A stretch of DNA of 64,000 nt from Ovis canadensis (GCF_042477335.2 NC_091263.1:75070501-75134500); one strand, 5' to 3'. Shown: positions 1 through 10,900, numbered from the stretch's first letter. Notes: generated from the letters alone by a model not told the origin. A program made the numbers and translations.

Positions 1-597
1 CAGCAGGACAGGCACCCAGAGTGAGCTCTCACCGGTCCAAGCCAAGCTGCTCCCTGCCCTGGCCTGTTCTCACGGCCGCCACCATGCGTTCAGCATCCGC
101 AGAGTCCCCTGGAGTTCCCCCAGTGCCCCAAGACCCCTGCCTGCCCTCCTTCTCCGCTGGCCCGGGCGCCTTGGGGCCCAGGCCACCTGCCCACCACCTT
201 GTGCGGTGGGTGTCACGGTGAGTGGCAGGCCCGGAGCCAGTGGGCAGGGCCGGAGCGCAGCTCCGCCGCGGACGTGCGTGGGTAACAATAGACGGGGGGG
301 GCGGGGTCTGAATTTCTTTGCTTCAGTTTTCTACTTTGGTAAAGTGGTGAAATGCTAACACGGGCCTCATACAGCCGTGGGGAGAACCGAACTGTTTTAA
401 ACAGAGCATGGCTCTCAAGCACACATCAGCATTCAGCTGCATAAATCCTGGGTGTTGCCCTGAGTTGCTGTTGCTAAAGTGGGTCAGAGCAGCTTACGTG
501 CCTGGCGGGACTTCCGTTCAAAGAGAAGGAAAGCATGCATGCTCTGTGCACCTGGACTCTGCTGGGCTTAGACAAGGCCTGGGCACAGTGCTTCCTG
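1..597. other. ALDH1L1 intronic sequence (left edge)
   Basis: This lies downstream of ALDH1L1 coding exon 6 in gene order. I found neither the next ALDH1L1 exon nor a recognisable repeat here. The next exon must lie left of the window. Confidence 0.6.
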
Positions 598-877
598 GAC
601 AAGACCCCCCGACTCTGACGCCCCACAGGGCCCCCAGCTCAAGACCCCAAATTACGCCCAGGCATAGGGCTCCCTGGACAAGACCCCCCGGCTCTGATGC
701 TCCCCAGGGCCCCCAGCTCAAGACCCCCAGTTACACCCAGGCACAGGGCAATCCGGATAAGACCCCCCAACTCTGACGCCCCACAGGGCCCCCAGCTCAA
801 GACCCCCAGTTACACCCAGGCACAGGGCACTCCAGACAAGATCCCCCGACTCTGACGCCCCACAGGGCCCCCAGCTC
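598..877. repeat. 79-bp minisatellite, about 3.5 copies, ALDH1L1 intron
   Basis: The phrase gacaagaccccccgactctg recurs at 598, 677, 756 (as gataagac) and 835, giving an exact 79-bp period. Each unit carries gccccacagggcccccagctc and, in the first three, a ttacrcccaggca tail. Copies differ by only a few bases, so the array is young or homogenised. It sits about 190 bp past the 3' end of the ALDH1L1 exon at 1064-1201. Confidence 0.92.
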
Positions 878-1063
878 AGGCAGGGCACCTGGCCAGTAAG
901 AGCCCAGGGCAGGCCTTCCTGGGACGGATGCCGACCCAGCAGGAGAGGCTCTTCCCTCCTGGATTCTGTGGACCCCTTTCCCTGTCTCCTCCAGAATGGC
1001 CTGGAGTCTCCCCGCGGGGCCTGAGCCCACAGTACAGACCAAGAGTTGCAGCAGCACCCTTAC

Positions 1064-1201
1064 CATCCGGCCGTCGTTCCCAAAGAGGATGAGGCCCGCT
1101 TTGGTTACCACCCCTGGCCGGTGGGCGCCCGGGATGGGCAGGTCCTCTCCCTCCGGCTCCAGGCCCGCAGTGTTCAGCGTCGAGTTGAAAAACGTGAGCT
1201 T
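1064..1201 (-). CDS. ALDH1L1: ALDH1L1 coding exon 6 (residues 241-286)
   Basis: Read on the minus strand, the exon follows an acceptor ending caacag and stops at ATG|gtaagg. Its 138 bases keep phase 0 at both ends and encode 46 residues, from [10 protein letters not shown] to LFGNDGRM. This belongs to the C-terminal part of the hydrolase domain, which carries the OB-like fold shared with methionyl-tRNA formyltransferases. It matches human ALDH1L1 closely except for scattered substitutions. It is the last exon of the gene inside the window; the acyl-carrier-like linker and the aldehyde dehydrogenase domain lie beyond the left edge. Confidence 0.96.
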
Positions 1202-1675
1202 CTGTTGGGGACCAGAAACCAGAAGGTGGAGATGAGAGGGCGGCCCCCGCAGCCCACCAGGCGGTGCTGAGCAGGCGGGTGATGACGGGCTGTGACGGCG
1301 CGGGGCCAGGACAACCCAGGTGTCAGCGCCCAGAACACAGACAAGACCTGGGCAGGCAGGAGGCCCCAGAAGGGGCCCCTCCCACCGCACATGGGACCGT
1401 GACCTCCAGCCCCAGGGTCAGACACCTGCAGAAAGGGTGCTCAGCCAGCGCCGAGGGGGAGCCTGCCTGGGGACGCGCCAGGCCCTGGCCGTGGTGCAAA
1501 GGGGGCTGGCGGGGGCCAGAGACCCTGGACGGTCTGGGAAGCCCGCCCACAAGCAGCAGCTCAGATGGTCAGGGGCTTCACGGAGGACAGGGCTGTCCTC
1601 GAAAGGGCCTGGCTGAAGCCCCCCACCCCCAGGGCGAAGGCGAGTCAGGGTTGGACTGGGGTCTCTGAGGGCTGC

Positions 1676-2175
1676 TCAGTTCAGTTCAGTCCCTCAGTCC
1701 TGTCCGATTCTTTGCGACCCCACAGACTGCAGCACGCCAGACCTCCCTGTCCATCACCAACTCCCGGAGTTTACTCAAATTCATGTCCATCGAGTCAGTG
1801 ATGCCCTCCAAACATCTCATTCTCTGTCGTCCCCTTCTCCCGCCTTCAATCTTTCCCAGCATCAGGGTCTTTCCCAATTAGTCAGTTCTTTGCATCAGGT
1901 GGCCAAAAGATTGGAATTTCATCTTCAGCATCAGTCCTTCCAGTGAATATTCAGGACTGATTTTCTTTAGGATGGACTGGTTTGATCTCCTTGTAGTCCT
2001 AGGGACTCTCAAGAGTCTTCTCCAACACCAGAGTTCAAAAGCATCAATTCTTCGGCACTCAGCTTTCTTTATAGTCCAACTCTCACATCCACACATGACT
2101 ACTGGAAAAGCCATGGCTTTGACTAGATGGACCTTCGTTGGCAAAGTAACATCCCTGCTTTTTAATATGCTGTCT
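1676..2175 (-). mobile_element. BovB LINE 3' fragment
   Basis: It begins with the BovB 3' terminus in antisense (ttcagttcagtccctcagt, then tttgcgacccc) and runs to the antisense of the segment after the reverse transcriptase, ending near ttggcaaagtaac and gctgtct. It is a 5'-truncated copy in ALDH1L1 intron 5. The antisense frames match the BovB C-terminal region seen intact near 39.8-40.2 kb. Confidence 0.92.
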
Positions 2176-2755
2176 AAACGGAGACCGGCCTTGGAAAGCC
2201 CGGAGCAGACGAGACAGCAGTCACACAGCAGAGCTTAATTTAGCTTCTTTCGCAAGACAAGCAAGACCAACTTGACCTCAGGCACTCCTTGCTTGTGTCT
2301 CTGGAAATCATAAGCAAAGTTTAAACTGCTCCTCAAAATTGAAATTAAGTGACCTTTAGCCAAATCCCTGTCATTTAAGAAAACTCTTGTGACAGCCAGT
2401 CTGCCTCCTCACCGTGTAGCCTGCTTCATGCCAGCAGGCTGTGCGTGGTCTGGGGGCTCCCAGCTCCGGACCATCTTCTGCATGAGTGCTCAGCACACAG
2501 GCACTGAGTACCACGTTGGTGATTCTCTACCTTCACTTCTGCTGTTTCGGAACTTTTGACCGCCAGGGGGTGAGAGTCTGACCCCAGAGCTGCCACCTGG
2601 CCTGGAGGCCTCGTGTGTGCAGACCCCACCCCTCCAGGGTCCGGGGGGCTGGGGCTAGGGTCTGGCGGTGGCTGGTGACCATATAGCTCACACGTTCCAG
2701 CATTTCAGCACCAGGAGGCCCAGGAGCACGGCCCGTCCTGGCCGCAGGGACATAC
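2176..2755. other. ALDH1L1 intron, no recognised element
   Basis: AT-richer intronic sequence up to about 2400, then GC-rich intronic sequence up to the exon. No repeat family, RNA gene or coding exon was recognised. Confidence 0.5.
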
Positions 2756-2845
2756 CTGCCCGCAGGCCTCTGTCCAGGCGCCTGGCACCTTGTCGTTCCC
2801 GCGGATCCAGTTATGAATGGCCTCTGCTGGCTGGTCCCAGTCGAT
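2756..2845 (-). CDS. ALDH1L1: ALDH1L1 coding exon 5 (residues 211-240)
   Basis: The acceptor ctgcag precedes ATCGACTGG, and the exon ends GGGCAG|gtatgt. It is 90 bases, phase 0 at both ends, and encodes 30 residues ([20 protein letters not shown] and onward). The WIRG segment is typical of the C-terminal subdomain of formyltransferase-fold enzymes. Both splice sites are canonical. Confidence 0.97.
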
Positions 2846-3354
2846 CTGCAGGGCAGGATGTGCGCTCAGCGGGCCCTCCCTGCGCCCTGGCCTCCCCCCC
2901 TCCCCATGGGCCCTCCTGGCGCTGGGTGGAGCCTGGGAAGGGGCTGAGGAGCCCTTCCTCTGAATCCCAGAGCTGGGCCGGCCTTCCCCTGGGGCCCGGC
3001 TCTGGGTGTGCAAGGACCCTCGGTCTTTCACGGGATGTGAAGGGCAGGATGGTTTGTGAGGAGGTGACGCTCTGTGGTCATGAGGACCAGGGCCCAACAC
3101 ACAGGGCCACCCCCCAGGTTAGGGCGGCCCCACAGGGCTCACCAGGTCCCTGGAGAGCACCCCCTGAGCCCTGATCAGAGACCCAGCCCTGAGCCCCCCA
3201 GGATCCCCAACTGGGGCAGCCCCCAGGAGCCCGATGCCTTCCTGGGACTCATCTGGCAGACAACCGCCCTCCCGCCAGCCCGTCTCCCTGGGGCCCCCGC
3301 CCTCCCTAAAGAGGAACCGGGGAGAGTGCAGACACCTGGTCCCTTGGCACTTAC

Positions 3355-3456
3355 CCTGGCCGTCTCCTTCCTCTGAATCCCCTCGTAGGTGGCACCATCC
3401 TCGGGTTGAGGGAGTCTGGGGGCTTTGCCCTCGGCAATCAGCTTCACAGCCTGAAC
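3355..3456 (-). CDS. ALDH1L1: ALDH1L1 coding exon 4 (residues 177-210)
   Basis: The acceptor cccag precedes GTTCAGGCTGTG, and the exon ends GCCAGG|gtaagt. It is 102 bases, phase 0, and encodes 34 residues ([34 protein letters not shown]). This is the join between the Rossmann-like formyltransferase subdomain and the C-terminal subdomain of the hydrolase. No frame damage is seen. Confidence 0.97.
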
Positions 3457-4104
3457 CTGGGAGGCAGGGGCAAGGGGGTGTCTGAGGCATCGAGACCCTC
3501 CCCTCGGCCCTGGGCTCACAGTTTGAACTGTGGGATTGTGTAGACCCTCCCAGCACCACGCCTGGCTCAGGACAGGCACCACGGGATCTGCTTTGGGAGC
3601 AGGTGGATCTGTGGCTGAAAGCGGGGCCCAGGGCTGGGGGGCGACCCTTGCTGTGCTATGGAGACGCCCCCGTCTGCCTTCTGTCCCACTGCCTCCCCTG
3701 TTGGACACGCTGCCCCTGGGGGCTGCACAACAGCTCCAACATCAACTCCTCGGCCTGCCCTCTGCCTCCAGCTCCTCAGAACCTCCTTGGACTTTCCGGT
3801 CATGAATTCTTGGGGAAAGAGGGTTTCTTGTCCCCTGGAATCAGGAGGTGTGGACCTTGAGCCACCAGGGACAACTTCTCTTCCTGACCAAGGGCGCCCA
3901 ACCTGCGGAGGAAGCTAACCGAACAGGAGGCAGAATCAGAGTGAAGAAACAGAGCCCCCGACAGGCCCAAGCCTCTGGGCTCAACCAGGCTCGAAGATGT
4001 TCCTGTCTGGAGTGTCCTCTTGGAAAGGAGCGCAGAATGCGCCTTTTTGCCCAGGGTTTGCTGAGTTGTTCTGACGGCCATAAGCAAGTCCCTTCTAATG
4101 GAAT

Positions 4105-4474
4105 GGTGTTGATGTTCAGTCACTCAGGCGTGTCTGACTCTCTGTGACCCCATGGACTGCGGCACACCAGGCCTCCCTGTCCATCACTGTCTCCCAGAGT
4201 TTTCTCTGATTCACGTCCATTGAGTCAGTGATGCCATCCAACCATCTCATCCTCTGTTGCCCCTTCTCCTTTTGCCTTCAATCTTTCCCAGCATCAGGGT
4301 CTTTTCCAGTGGGCCGGCTCTTGGCATCAGGTGGCCAAAGGATTGAAGCTTCAGCATCAGTCCTTCCAATGAATATTCAGGACTGATCTCCTTTAGGATG
4401 GACTCGTTGGATCTCCTTGCAGTCCAAGGGACTCTCAAGAGTCTTCTCCAGCACCACAGTTCGAGAGCATCAAT
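4105..4474 (-). mobile_element. BovB LINE 3' fragment
   Basis: It opens with an antisense BovB 3' end (gttcagtcactcaggcgtg, ctgtgacccc) and continues through the antisense of the conserved tail coding region to gagagcatcaatt. It is 5'-truncated and lies in ALDH1L1 intron 3. Confidence 0.92.
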
Positions 4475-4602
4475 TACATGTTCTAACCCTGCCTCTGTGA
4501 AACCCTGAACTGAGAGTCCCTCCCACTTGCAGAATCCTAGCCAGCTCAGGGCAGTAGCTGGCACTGGGGAGCCCTGGAGTAAGTGTGCAGCCCCGCCCTT
4601 AC

Positions 4603-4768
4603 CATGCCTTTGACGCCTTCCGGGAAGAGAAAGCGGTTGTACAGGGAGCTGACGGTGTCATCCGGGAGGACCTCACACTCCTTCTGGAGCAGAAGGTCCC
4701 CAGTGTCCAGACCATCGTCCGCCCAGAAGATGGTAAACCCCCCTTTCTTGTCCCCATGGATGAGGGTC
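4603..4768 (-). CDS. ALDH1L1: ALDH1L1 coding exon 3 (residues 121-176)
   Basis: The acceptor ccctag precedes GACCCTCATC, and the first G completes the Trp121 codon split with the preceding exon. The exon ends GGCATG|gtaagg. It is 166 bases and encodes [36 protein letters not shown] and onward. Asp142 in the GLDTGD motif is the family's catalytic aspartate, which acts with His106 in hydrolysis of the formyl group. Length and motif order agree with the known enzyme. Confidence 0.97.
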
Positions 4769-4924
4769 CTAGGGATGGAAGAGTGACACCTGAGTCCGGA
4801 AGGAAAGACCGCGGAAAAGGGGTCCTGGGGCCCCTGCCTGTGTCCCTAGGGGAGGATGAAAGAGGGAAAATGGCGTTTACCGATGCAACCCGCGTGCCAG
4901 GTATCGGGCGGAAGAAGCCCTAGT

Positions 4925-5030
4925 GCTTCTTTATCCTTCCTGCCGTGTGACAGCCTCACACGCCCCTTCTACAGATGCAGAGACTGAGGCCCAGTGAAGT
5001 GAGGAGATGTGCCTGCAGGTCAGGGGGCTG
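4925..5030. repeat. MIR-like SINE remnant
   Basis: The stretch acagatgcagagactgaggc and the following gtgaggagatg resemble the conserved core of MIR elements. It lies in ALDH1L1 intron 2. Boundaries are approximate. Confidence 0.5.
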
Positions 5031-5275
5031 AGTCCCAACCGGTCCGCCTACAAGCCCGCCCTCTCTTCCGGCTCAGGCGCCTGCCTCCCTTACGGCGCCT
5101 CCGACGGCTCCACCCTGCAGACTCTCGCCCTCTCATCGAGAGCTGTCTGCTCTGGATGACTCTAGTCCATCTCTCTCTAGGTGGGCAGGCGGGGGTGGAT
5201 GGTGCCTGGCAGTGCCGTCCCCTCGGGGGCCCCTGGAGCGCAGCCGCGGAGCCTGGGGCGGCCGGCCTGTCTCAC

Positions 5276-5510
5276 CAGTTGATGGCGGAGGCGCCCCGGT
5301 GGCGCGGCAGCAGGCTCGGGTGGTAGATGATGGAGCCGTGCCGGGGGGCGCTGATGACCTCCATGGGGATGAACTGGCTGCAGAAGGGCAGCACGTTCAG
5401 CTCGGCTCCCAGGGCCTGGTACTGCGCAACCACGTCGGGCAGGGCCCGCCCCTTGGCCCGCCAGCGGGTGAACTTGAACACTGGCACGCCGTCCTGCTCA
5501 GCCTGCAGGC
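5276..5510 (-). CDS. ALDH1L1: ALDH1L1 coding exon 2 (residues 43-121)
   Basis: The acceptor tgtcccgcag precedes GCCTGCAGGCTGAG, and the exon ends ATCAACTG|gtgaga. Its 235 bases complete Gly43 and run to the split Trp121 codon. It holds the active-site segment [19 protein letters not shown], in which His106 of the HPSLLP motif is the catalytic histidine of the 10-formyl-THF hydrolase/formyltransferase fold. Residue numbering counted from the start codon at 6568 places this histidine exactly at 106, which supports the whole exon model. Confidence 0.98.
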
Positions 5511-6441
5511 CTGCGGGACAGCGGGTGAGAGTCTGCCCCCAGCCTCCAAGCCCCTGCCTGCGGGGGGGGGGGCTCCTGCACCCCTCTCCAGGCCTGTCCC
5601 CCCCAGCACCCCCACTGCCCAGCCGGGCTCTGCTGGGCAGCATGGAGCCAGCCTCTGAGACATCCTTGCCTAGGCTGACCCTGCCAGCTGCCAGGACCTC
5701 TGAGCGCCTCCGTCTCCCAGACACCCACGTGGCCCCTGACCTCTTTACCTACAGGCCCCATGAGTGTTTCCCTGCCTGGTCAAGGAGCAGCCCCAGGCAG
5801 GGGTCACTATCACAGGTTGTGCTGGGGCAGGCGCGGAGCGGTGGTGCCCTGGCCTGCGGTGCTCATCGTGGGAGCCCCCTCTTCCTTCGGAGCCAGGCCC
5901 CCTGTTCTGAAGCGTTCAGGCCTGAGGAGGATCTGGGGGCCTGAAGGCCCAGCCCTTGAGCTGAGGCCCCAGCTCAGCAGCGATTCTCACACCATGTTCC
6001 TTCTGGAGAAGGGGTGCATCCCTGGCAGCTTGTTGGACATGCAGACCCAGGCCCCATCCCATCCTGGGGGCAGAAACTCTGGGGCTGGGCGTGGGGGGCA
6101 GGGGCCTCTGCTCAATAGGTGCTCCCGCCGGAGACGGGGTGCAGGGCTCGCTCACGTCCCAGAACCTGACCGCGGTGATTCCCACCCGGCAGCCCTTTTG
6201 GAGCCTGGGTGAGGGGAGAGGGAAGCCTGGGGTGTTTGGACTGTGGGGTCCTGGGTGCAGGCCGGCCTTCTCCACCACCCTTCCCTGCGATCCACTTTGT
6301 TCCAGAAAAGCGTGGCGGTCAGTAGGCCCTGAGCAGGACTGAGGGTGGACATGTGTGATCGCTTCAGGCCAGGGAAGCTCATGCAAGACCCGCAAGACCC
6401 GCAAGCCCCGCTGCCACCGCCGCCCGCCGGGCACCACTCAC
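5511..6441. other. ALDH1L1 intron 1 (between coding exons 1 and 2)
   Basis: GC-rich intronic sequence with no recognised repeat, RNA gene or exon. The long open frames on both strands here show no family resemblance and no splice or start context. Confidence 0.5.
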
Positions 6442-6591
6442 CAAGGGGGTCTGCCTTCCCGTCCTTGTCGGGCACAGTGAACACGCCCACCACCTCGTGG
6501 CCCTCCTCCCGCAGGCGGCAGTAGACCTCCTGGCCGAACAGGCTCTGTCCGATCACTGCGATCTTCATGGCGGCAGGCCGGGTGGGAGGAC
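6442..6591 (-). CDS. ALDH1L1: ALDH1L1 first coding exon: 10-formyltetrahydrofolate dehydrogenase, N-terminus
   Basis: ALDH1L1 is a cytosolic enzyme that converts 10-formyl-THF, NADP+ and water to THF, CO2 and NADPH, removing one-carbon units from the folate pool. It is abundant in liver and astrocytes. The full-length enzyme is about 902 residues: an N-terminal formyl-hydrolase, a phosphopantetheine-carrying linker and a C-terminal aldehyde dehydrogenase. The start codon is at 6568-6566 (minus) in a strong gccgccATG context, and the protein begins [16 protein letters not shown], the Rossmann-type start of the formyltransferase fold. The coding part is 127 bases, ending CCCCTTG|gtgagt at 6442. 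An acceptor (cttgcccag) at about 6592 leaves a 23-base 5' UTR in this exon, so at least one upstream non-coding exon must exist. Six exons in this window give 286 uninterrupted residues; no damage is seen. Confidence 0.98.
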
Positions 6592-7464
6592 CTGGGCAAG
6601 AGGCACGCAGCGTCCCATGGGGCGCGCTGGCCCAAGGGGGCAGCCCGCCTGCTCCACCCCACCCCCAGGCCCAGCTCTGGGCACCCTGGGTGGCCAGCTA
6701 CTGCGGGCAGGGGTCCACCTGGGGGGCGGAAGGGGAGGCCACAGGGCTGAGTGGTATGTGATCGCAGGCCCTGGACCCCCCGCCGGACGCCCGGAGCCCC
6801 CAGCCCAGCACTCAGCACTGTGTGCGGTGTCCTCCCAGGCCATCCGAGCCCTTCTCTGCAATGGACCAGCCCTGCGACCTCAGTTAGGTCACATCAGCTT
6901 CCGTCCCCTCATTAGCTGATGACGAAGCTGCTCCTCAAAGGCTTCCAGCCGCAGGCCGGGTGCTCCCCAAGTGGGAAGCGGCGTGGGGTTGTGGACTTGG
7001 GGCCTGTCCACTCTACGGTGCCTTTGGATGAACCCACGTTCTTAAACTGAACACAGGACCCTGCCCCAAAGTCCCCTTCGTGCTGAATGGCTTTGCATTC
7101 TGTGCAGGAACTCGTCGCCGCCTCCAAGTTCCTGCATAGCTCCTCTCCACCTCCCGGCTGTCTGACGGAGGGGCAGAGGCAGTCTCCTCTACAAATGCTG
7201 CTGGAGCCGCTGGACACCCACGCGCGAAACGCGCACCGACAGGCTTCACAAAAAGTAACTGAAGATGCACCGCAGATTTGAACATAGAATGCAGACGTAC
7301 AAAACTTCTAGGGGACAACAGATGAGAGCACCCAGTATGTGGTGCTTTTCAGATTCAACAACAAAGGCAGAATTTAAAAAGAGAAAAATACGCTGGACGT
7401 CATCAAGATTAAAAACTCTGCACGAGACGCTGTCAGGTGAGAATGGTGTGTGTACGGGAGGTAC
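6592..7464. other. ALDH1L1 5' intron, no recognised element
   Basis: Intronic sequence between the first coding exon and the GT microsatellite. No exon, promoter or repeat could be supported. Confidence 0.5.
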
Positions 7465-7642
7465 TTGTGTGTGTGTGTGCGGTGTGTGTGTGTGTGTGGT
7501 GTATGTGCTGTGTGTGCGGTGTGTGTAGTGTGTGTGTATGGTGTGTGTGTGTATGGTGTGTGTGTGTGTGCGCGGTGTGTGTGTATGTGTGTGTGTGTGT
7601 ATGGTGTGTGTGTGTGGTGTATGTGCTGTGTGTGCGGTACAC
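7465..7642. repeat. (GT)n-rich microsatellite, imperfect
   Basis: About 180 bases of GT dinucleotides interrupted by gcg, gta and tat steps. The antisense His/Thr-rich frames and the sense Cys/Val-rich frames here are artefacts of the repeat. Alternating purine-pyrimidine tracts of this length can adopt Z-DNA. Confidence 0.95.
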
Positions 7643-9186
7643 GTATTTGCACACATGTGTTTGCCAGAGTAAAGCCTGGAAGGACTCGCACAGAAATATC
7701 AAGAGTTACCAGGCAGTGTTTGGGGGTTTGGAAGTCTTTTGATAGCCATAATTATCTTTTTCTTACCAGAATGCTGTTTTTTAAAATATTGGGTGTGTAT
7801 TACTTGTGGAAAATTAAGAGGACAGAGAAGGTCCCTCTGGAAGCAGGCAGCAGGGTCAGGAATGCCCCCGTGGAGCTGGTGGGCAGGAGCCCTGGGTGGG
7901 GACAGCCCACCTTGAGCTTCGTTGCAGGGAAGGTCAGGTCGGGGGGCGGCAAGTGGAGGAGGGAGGAGACCCACAGCCCCTGGGGGGCCTCCTCCCCAGG
8001 TGGCACCTCGGTTCCCTCCTCCCGCAGGACTCAGGGACACTGTGAGGCTGCGCCTGCAGCAGGGGGACCCTCAAGGTCTCCAGGCCCCCTGCCCAGTGGT
8101 CAGGCCCTGCTCAGGGCCCCTGTTCCGAGCTGTGGTCAGAAGGCCCTTGAGCTGGGCAATCAGCCACAGGCGTCGGTCCCCAGCTGCCCTTTGCTGGCCC
8201 AGCGCCATCTCTGTGCCTGCAGTCATTCCAGCTGGTCACCTGGTGGTCCACACACTCGTGACCCCCTCAGCCTGCAGGGCCACACTCCATCTGCGACCCT
8301 TCCAACGGTCCTGGGCCAAGGGATGGGCCACCGCGTGGCTGCCCTGGGTTCAAGATGTCCTTGTCTCCTAAAGGGACGAGGTGTCTCCCAACGCCATCGG
8401 GAAGGCTCATGGAGGGGGTTTTGCAGAGGATCCGCGGCCAGTGGCCAGCGGTGGGCAGAGGCCCCAGATTTTCAGGATCAGCCTCAGCCGCTGAGGCCAT
8501 TATTATAACGCCTCTCAATTTTAGCCCAAGAAACTAAGATTCAGGGCTTAAGAAAGTTGCCGATTTTTGGAAAATTGAGGGGGCAGGAGAATTGGGGTAC
8601 CTGGTGGGGGTGCCTGCCCCCCCGAGGCAGGTGGCAGGTGAGGGGTCCTGACAGACCCCGGGAGGGCGTGGGCTGCGAGCAGCTTGAGTAATGCAACACC
8701 CAGACCAGGAAGGGGGCTACCCTCACCCCCGGCTAGGGTCTGGAGTCCCGTCTCCTCCCCAAGGGGAAGGACCGGGGCAGGTGGACTGGAGCTGTCCAAT
8801 CACGAGAGGTCCTCGCGCCCGGCCCCCCAGCTCTGGCCAATCAGGGAGGACCACCCCCAGTCCCGAGAATGGGGTGAGGGCCTTAGGAGGCTGCAGGACC
8901 CTCTGGTCACCTCCCCCCTCCAGCCTCTGTTTTCTCTTCTGGAAGCGGGACTGATGATGCCCACCTTCCACGGTGCGGCTTCGGCTTCGGGAAGCGCCTT
9001 CTCCCCTCGCCCTTCCTCCCGCGCGATCCCGATCCCCCAGCACCGGGCCCCTCAACGCAGTCCTGCGGCCAAAGGACCCCCAGCCAGGCGGGGAGCCTCC
9101 GCAGCCCCACCTCTCTCCCCGCTGTGGCCCGGAGCCCCAGAGCAAGAGCCGGGGCAGCCTCCCTGCCTCCCTCCAGGGGACTCACC

Positions 9187-9310
9187 ACGGAGGAGCGGAG
9201 GAGCGCAGGCCTGACTGTCCAGAGGGACCTCTGAGTCCAGGTCCGGGCAGGGGACGGCGCTGGCGCTGACCCGGCCTGGGCGGTGGGGAGAGGTGGGGCT
9301 GGTCCCCGCC
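9187..9310 (-). promoter_or_regulatory. Candidate ALDH1L1 non-coding first exon and promoter
   Basis: Minus-strand sequence ending CCTCCGTG|gtgagt at 9186 gives a near-perfect splice donor at the edge of a GC-rich block (about 8970-9400) with several GC boxes. It lies 2.6 kb upstream of the first coding exon, whose 5' acceptor demands an upstream exon. No TATA box is seen, and the transcription start could not be placed. This is inference; the block at 23.6-24.0 kb is an alternative. Confidence 0.4.
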
Positions 9311-9782
9311 AGTCCCAGAGCCCCGGCCAAGGCCAGAACCCCAGAAGGGAGGGGCACGGGGCTGGCGGGAAGTCACGGGGCAGGGGCGGGGGGCGGGGGT
9401 GGGGGGAGGGAGGACCCTTCCAGAAGTCACGGGCTCTGAAAAGGGCCTGCAGCGTTTCTCCACAGGGCTGATTTGATCCGAGGACAGTGGCCCCCAGAGG
9501 CGGTAACTTCACTCACTGGCCGGGGAACTTTCCACGGTGCTCTCATGGGGAGACGCACTGTGCCTTGGGAGGCCTGTACGTCAAGGTCACATCCTAAGGG
9601 AAGCTTTCCCCAGCTACACACCCACTAAGACAAGCCCCCTCACCACGTGAGCACAGAGAGCTCCAGGGCGCTTCTGCACCCTCTCAGCACAGGTTTATCA
9701 CGGGCTCAGAGACTGTCTGACGCCGTCTCCCCCACTGCGGTCTGCAGGAATCCCCTGCACCCAGTGCCTGGTGCTTCTTATT

Positions 9783-9933
9783 CTTGTTCAGCTGCTAAGT
9801 CCTGTCTGACTCTTGGCGACCCCATGGAATGCAGTCCACCAGGCTCCTCTGTCCGTGGCATTTTAAGGGCAAGGATACTGAGTCTCCTGCATTGGCAGGC
9901 AGATTCTTTACCACGGAGCCACCTGGGGAGACC
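9783..9933 (-). mobile_element. Bov-tA SINE
   Basis: Antisense copy: ctgctaagtcctgtctgact, then a shortened middle, then cctgcattggcaggcagatt and accacggagccacctgggg, which is the antisense tRNA-derived head. Both the BovB-derived tail and the tRNA head are present, with an internal deletion. Confidence 0.88.
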
Positions 9934-10032
9934 CTTGTGTTTAACAGGTGCTCAATACACTTTGTGGAATCCATGAGGACCCTCAGGGAAGGGCTCCTGG
10001 AGCCCCAGCCCCCCTCCCTTCCCAAATCCATA

Positions 10033-10900
10033 GCACAGTCGTTCAGTCGTGTCTGACTCTTTGCGACCCCATGGACTGCAGCACGCCAGGCTCCTTTGTT
10101 CTCCACTATCTCCTGGAGCTTGCTCAAATTCATGTCCATTGAGTCGGTGATGCCATCCAGCCATCTCTTCCTCTGTCCCCCCTTCTCCTCCCACCTTCAA
10201 TCTTTCCCAGCATCAGGGTCTTTGCCAATGAGTCAGCTCTTGGCATCAGGTGGCCAAAGTTTTGGAGCTTCAGCTTCAGCATCAGTCCTTCCAGTGACTA
10301 TTCAAGGTTGATTTCCTTTAGGATGGACTGGTTTGATCTCCTTGCAGTCCAGGGGACTCTCAAGAGTTTTCTCCAACACCACAGTTTGAAAGCATCAGTT
10401 CTTTGGCGCCCAGCCTTCTTAAGGCTTCCCTGTTGGCTCAGACAGTAAAGAATCCGCTTGCAATGCAGGAGACCTGGGTTCAATCCCTGCGTTGGGAAGA
10501 CCCCCTGGAAAAGGGAACTGCTACCTGCTCCAGTGTTCTGGCCTGGAGAATCCCATGGACAGAGGAGCCTGGTGGGCTACAGTCCATGGGGTCGCAAAGA
10601 ATTAGACACACTAAACAGCTTTATGATCCAGCTCTCACATCCATACATGACTATTGGAAAAACCATAGCTTTGACTGACGGACCTTTGTCGGCAAAGTAA
10701 TGTCTTTGCTTCTATAACGCTGTCTAGGTTTGTCATAGCTTTCCTTCCAAGGAGCAAGCAACTTTTAGTTTCAGGCCTGTAGTCACTGTCTGCAATGATT
10801 TTGGAGCTCAAGAAAATAAAATCGGTTGTCACTTCCACTTTTTTCCCATCTGTTTGCCATGAAGTGATGGGACCAGATGCCATGATCTTAGCTTTTTTTT
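10033..10900 (-). mobile_element. BovB LINE fragment split by a SINE
   Basis: The antisense BovB 3' end starts near 10033, runs to about 10422, is interrupted, and resumes at about 10617 (ttatgatccagctctcaca) up to about 10900. The distal part encodes, on the minus strand, the conserved segment KIMASGPITSWQTDG found also in the intact BovB copy at 39.6 kb. It is a longer fragment than the other truncated copies here. Confidence 0.93.
10423..10616 (+). mobile_element. Bov-tA SINE nested in BovB
   Basis: A near-complete sense copy: ggcttccctgttggctcaga, aatgcaggagacctgggttc, gagaatcccatggacagagg, gtcgcaaagaattagacaca. It lies inside an antisense BovB whose sequence continues on both sides, so the SINE inserted later. 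Confidence 0.93.

Noticed and set aside
598-877. CRISPR-like array
   Set aside because: Vertebrate intronic DNA; the units are contiguous 79-bp tandem copies without unique spacers.
7450-8508. 352-codon plus-strand open frame
   Set aside because: It begins in the GT microsatellite, spells Cys/Val repeats and then low-complexity GC-driven sequence with no family resemblance.
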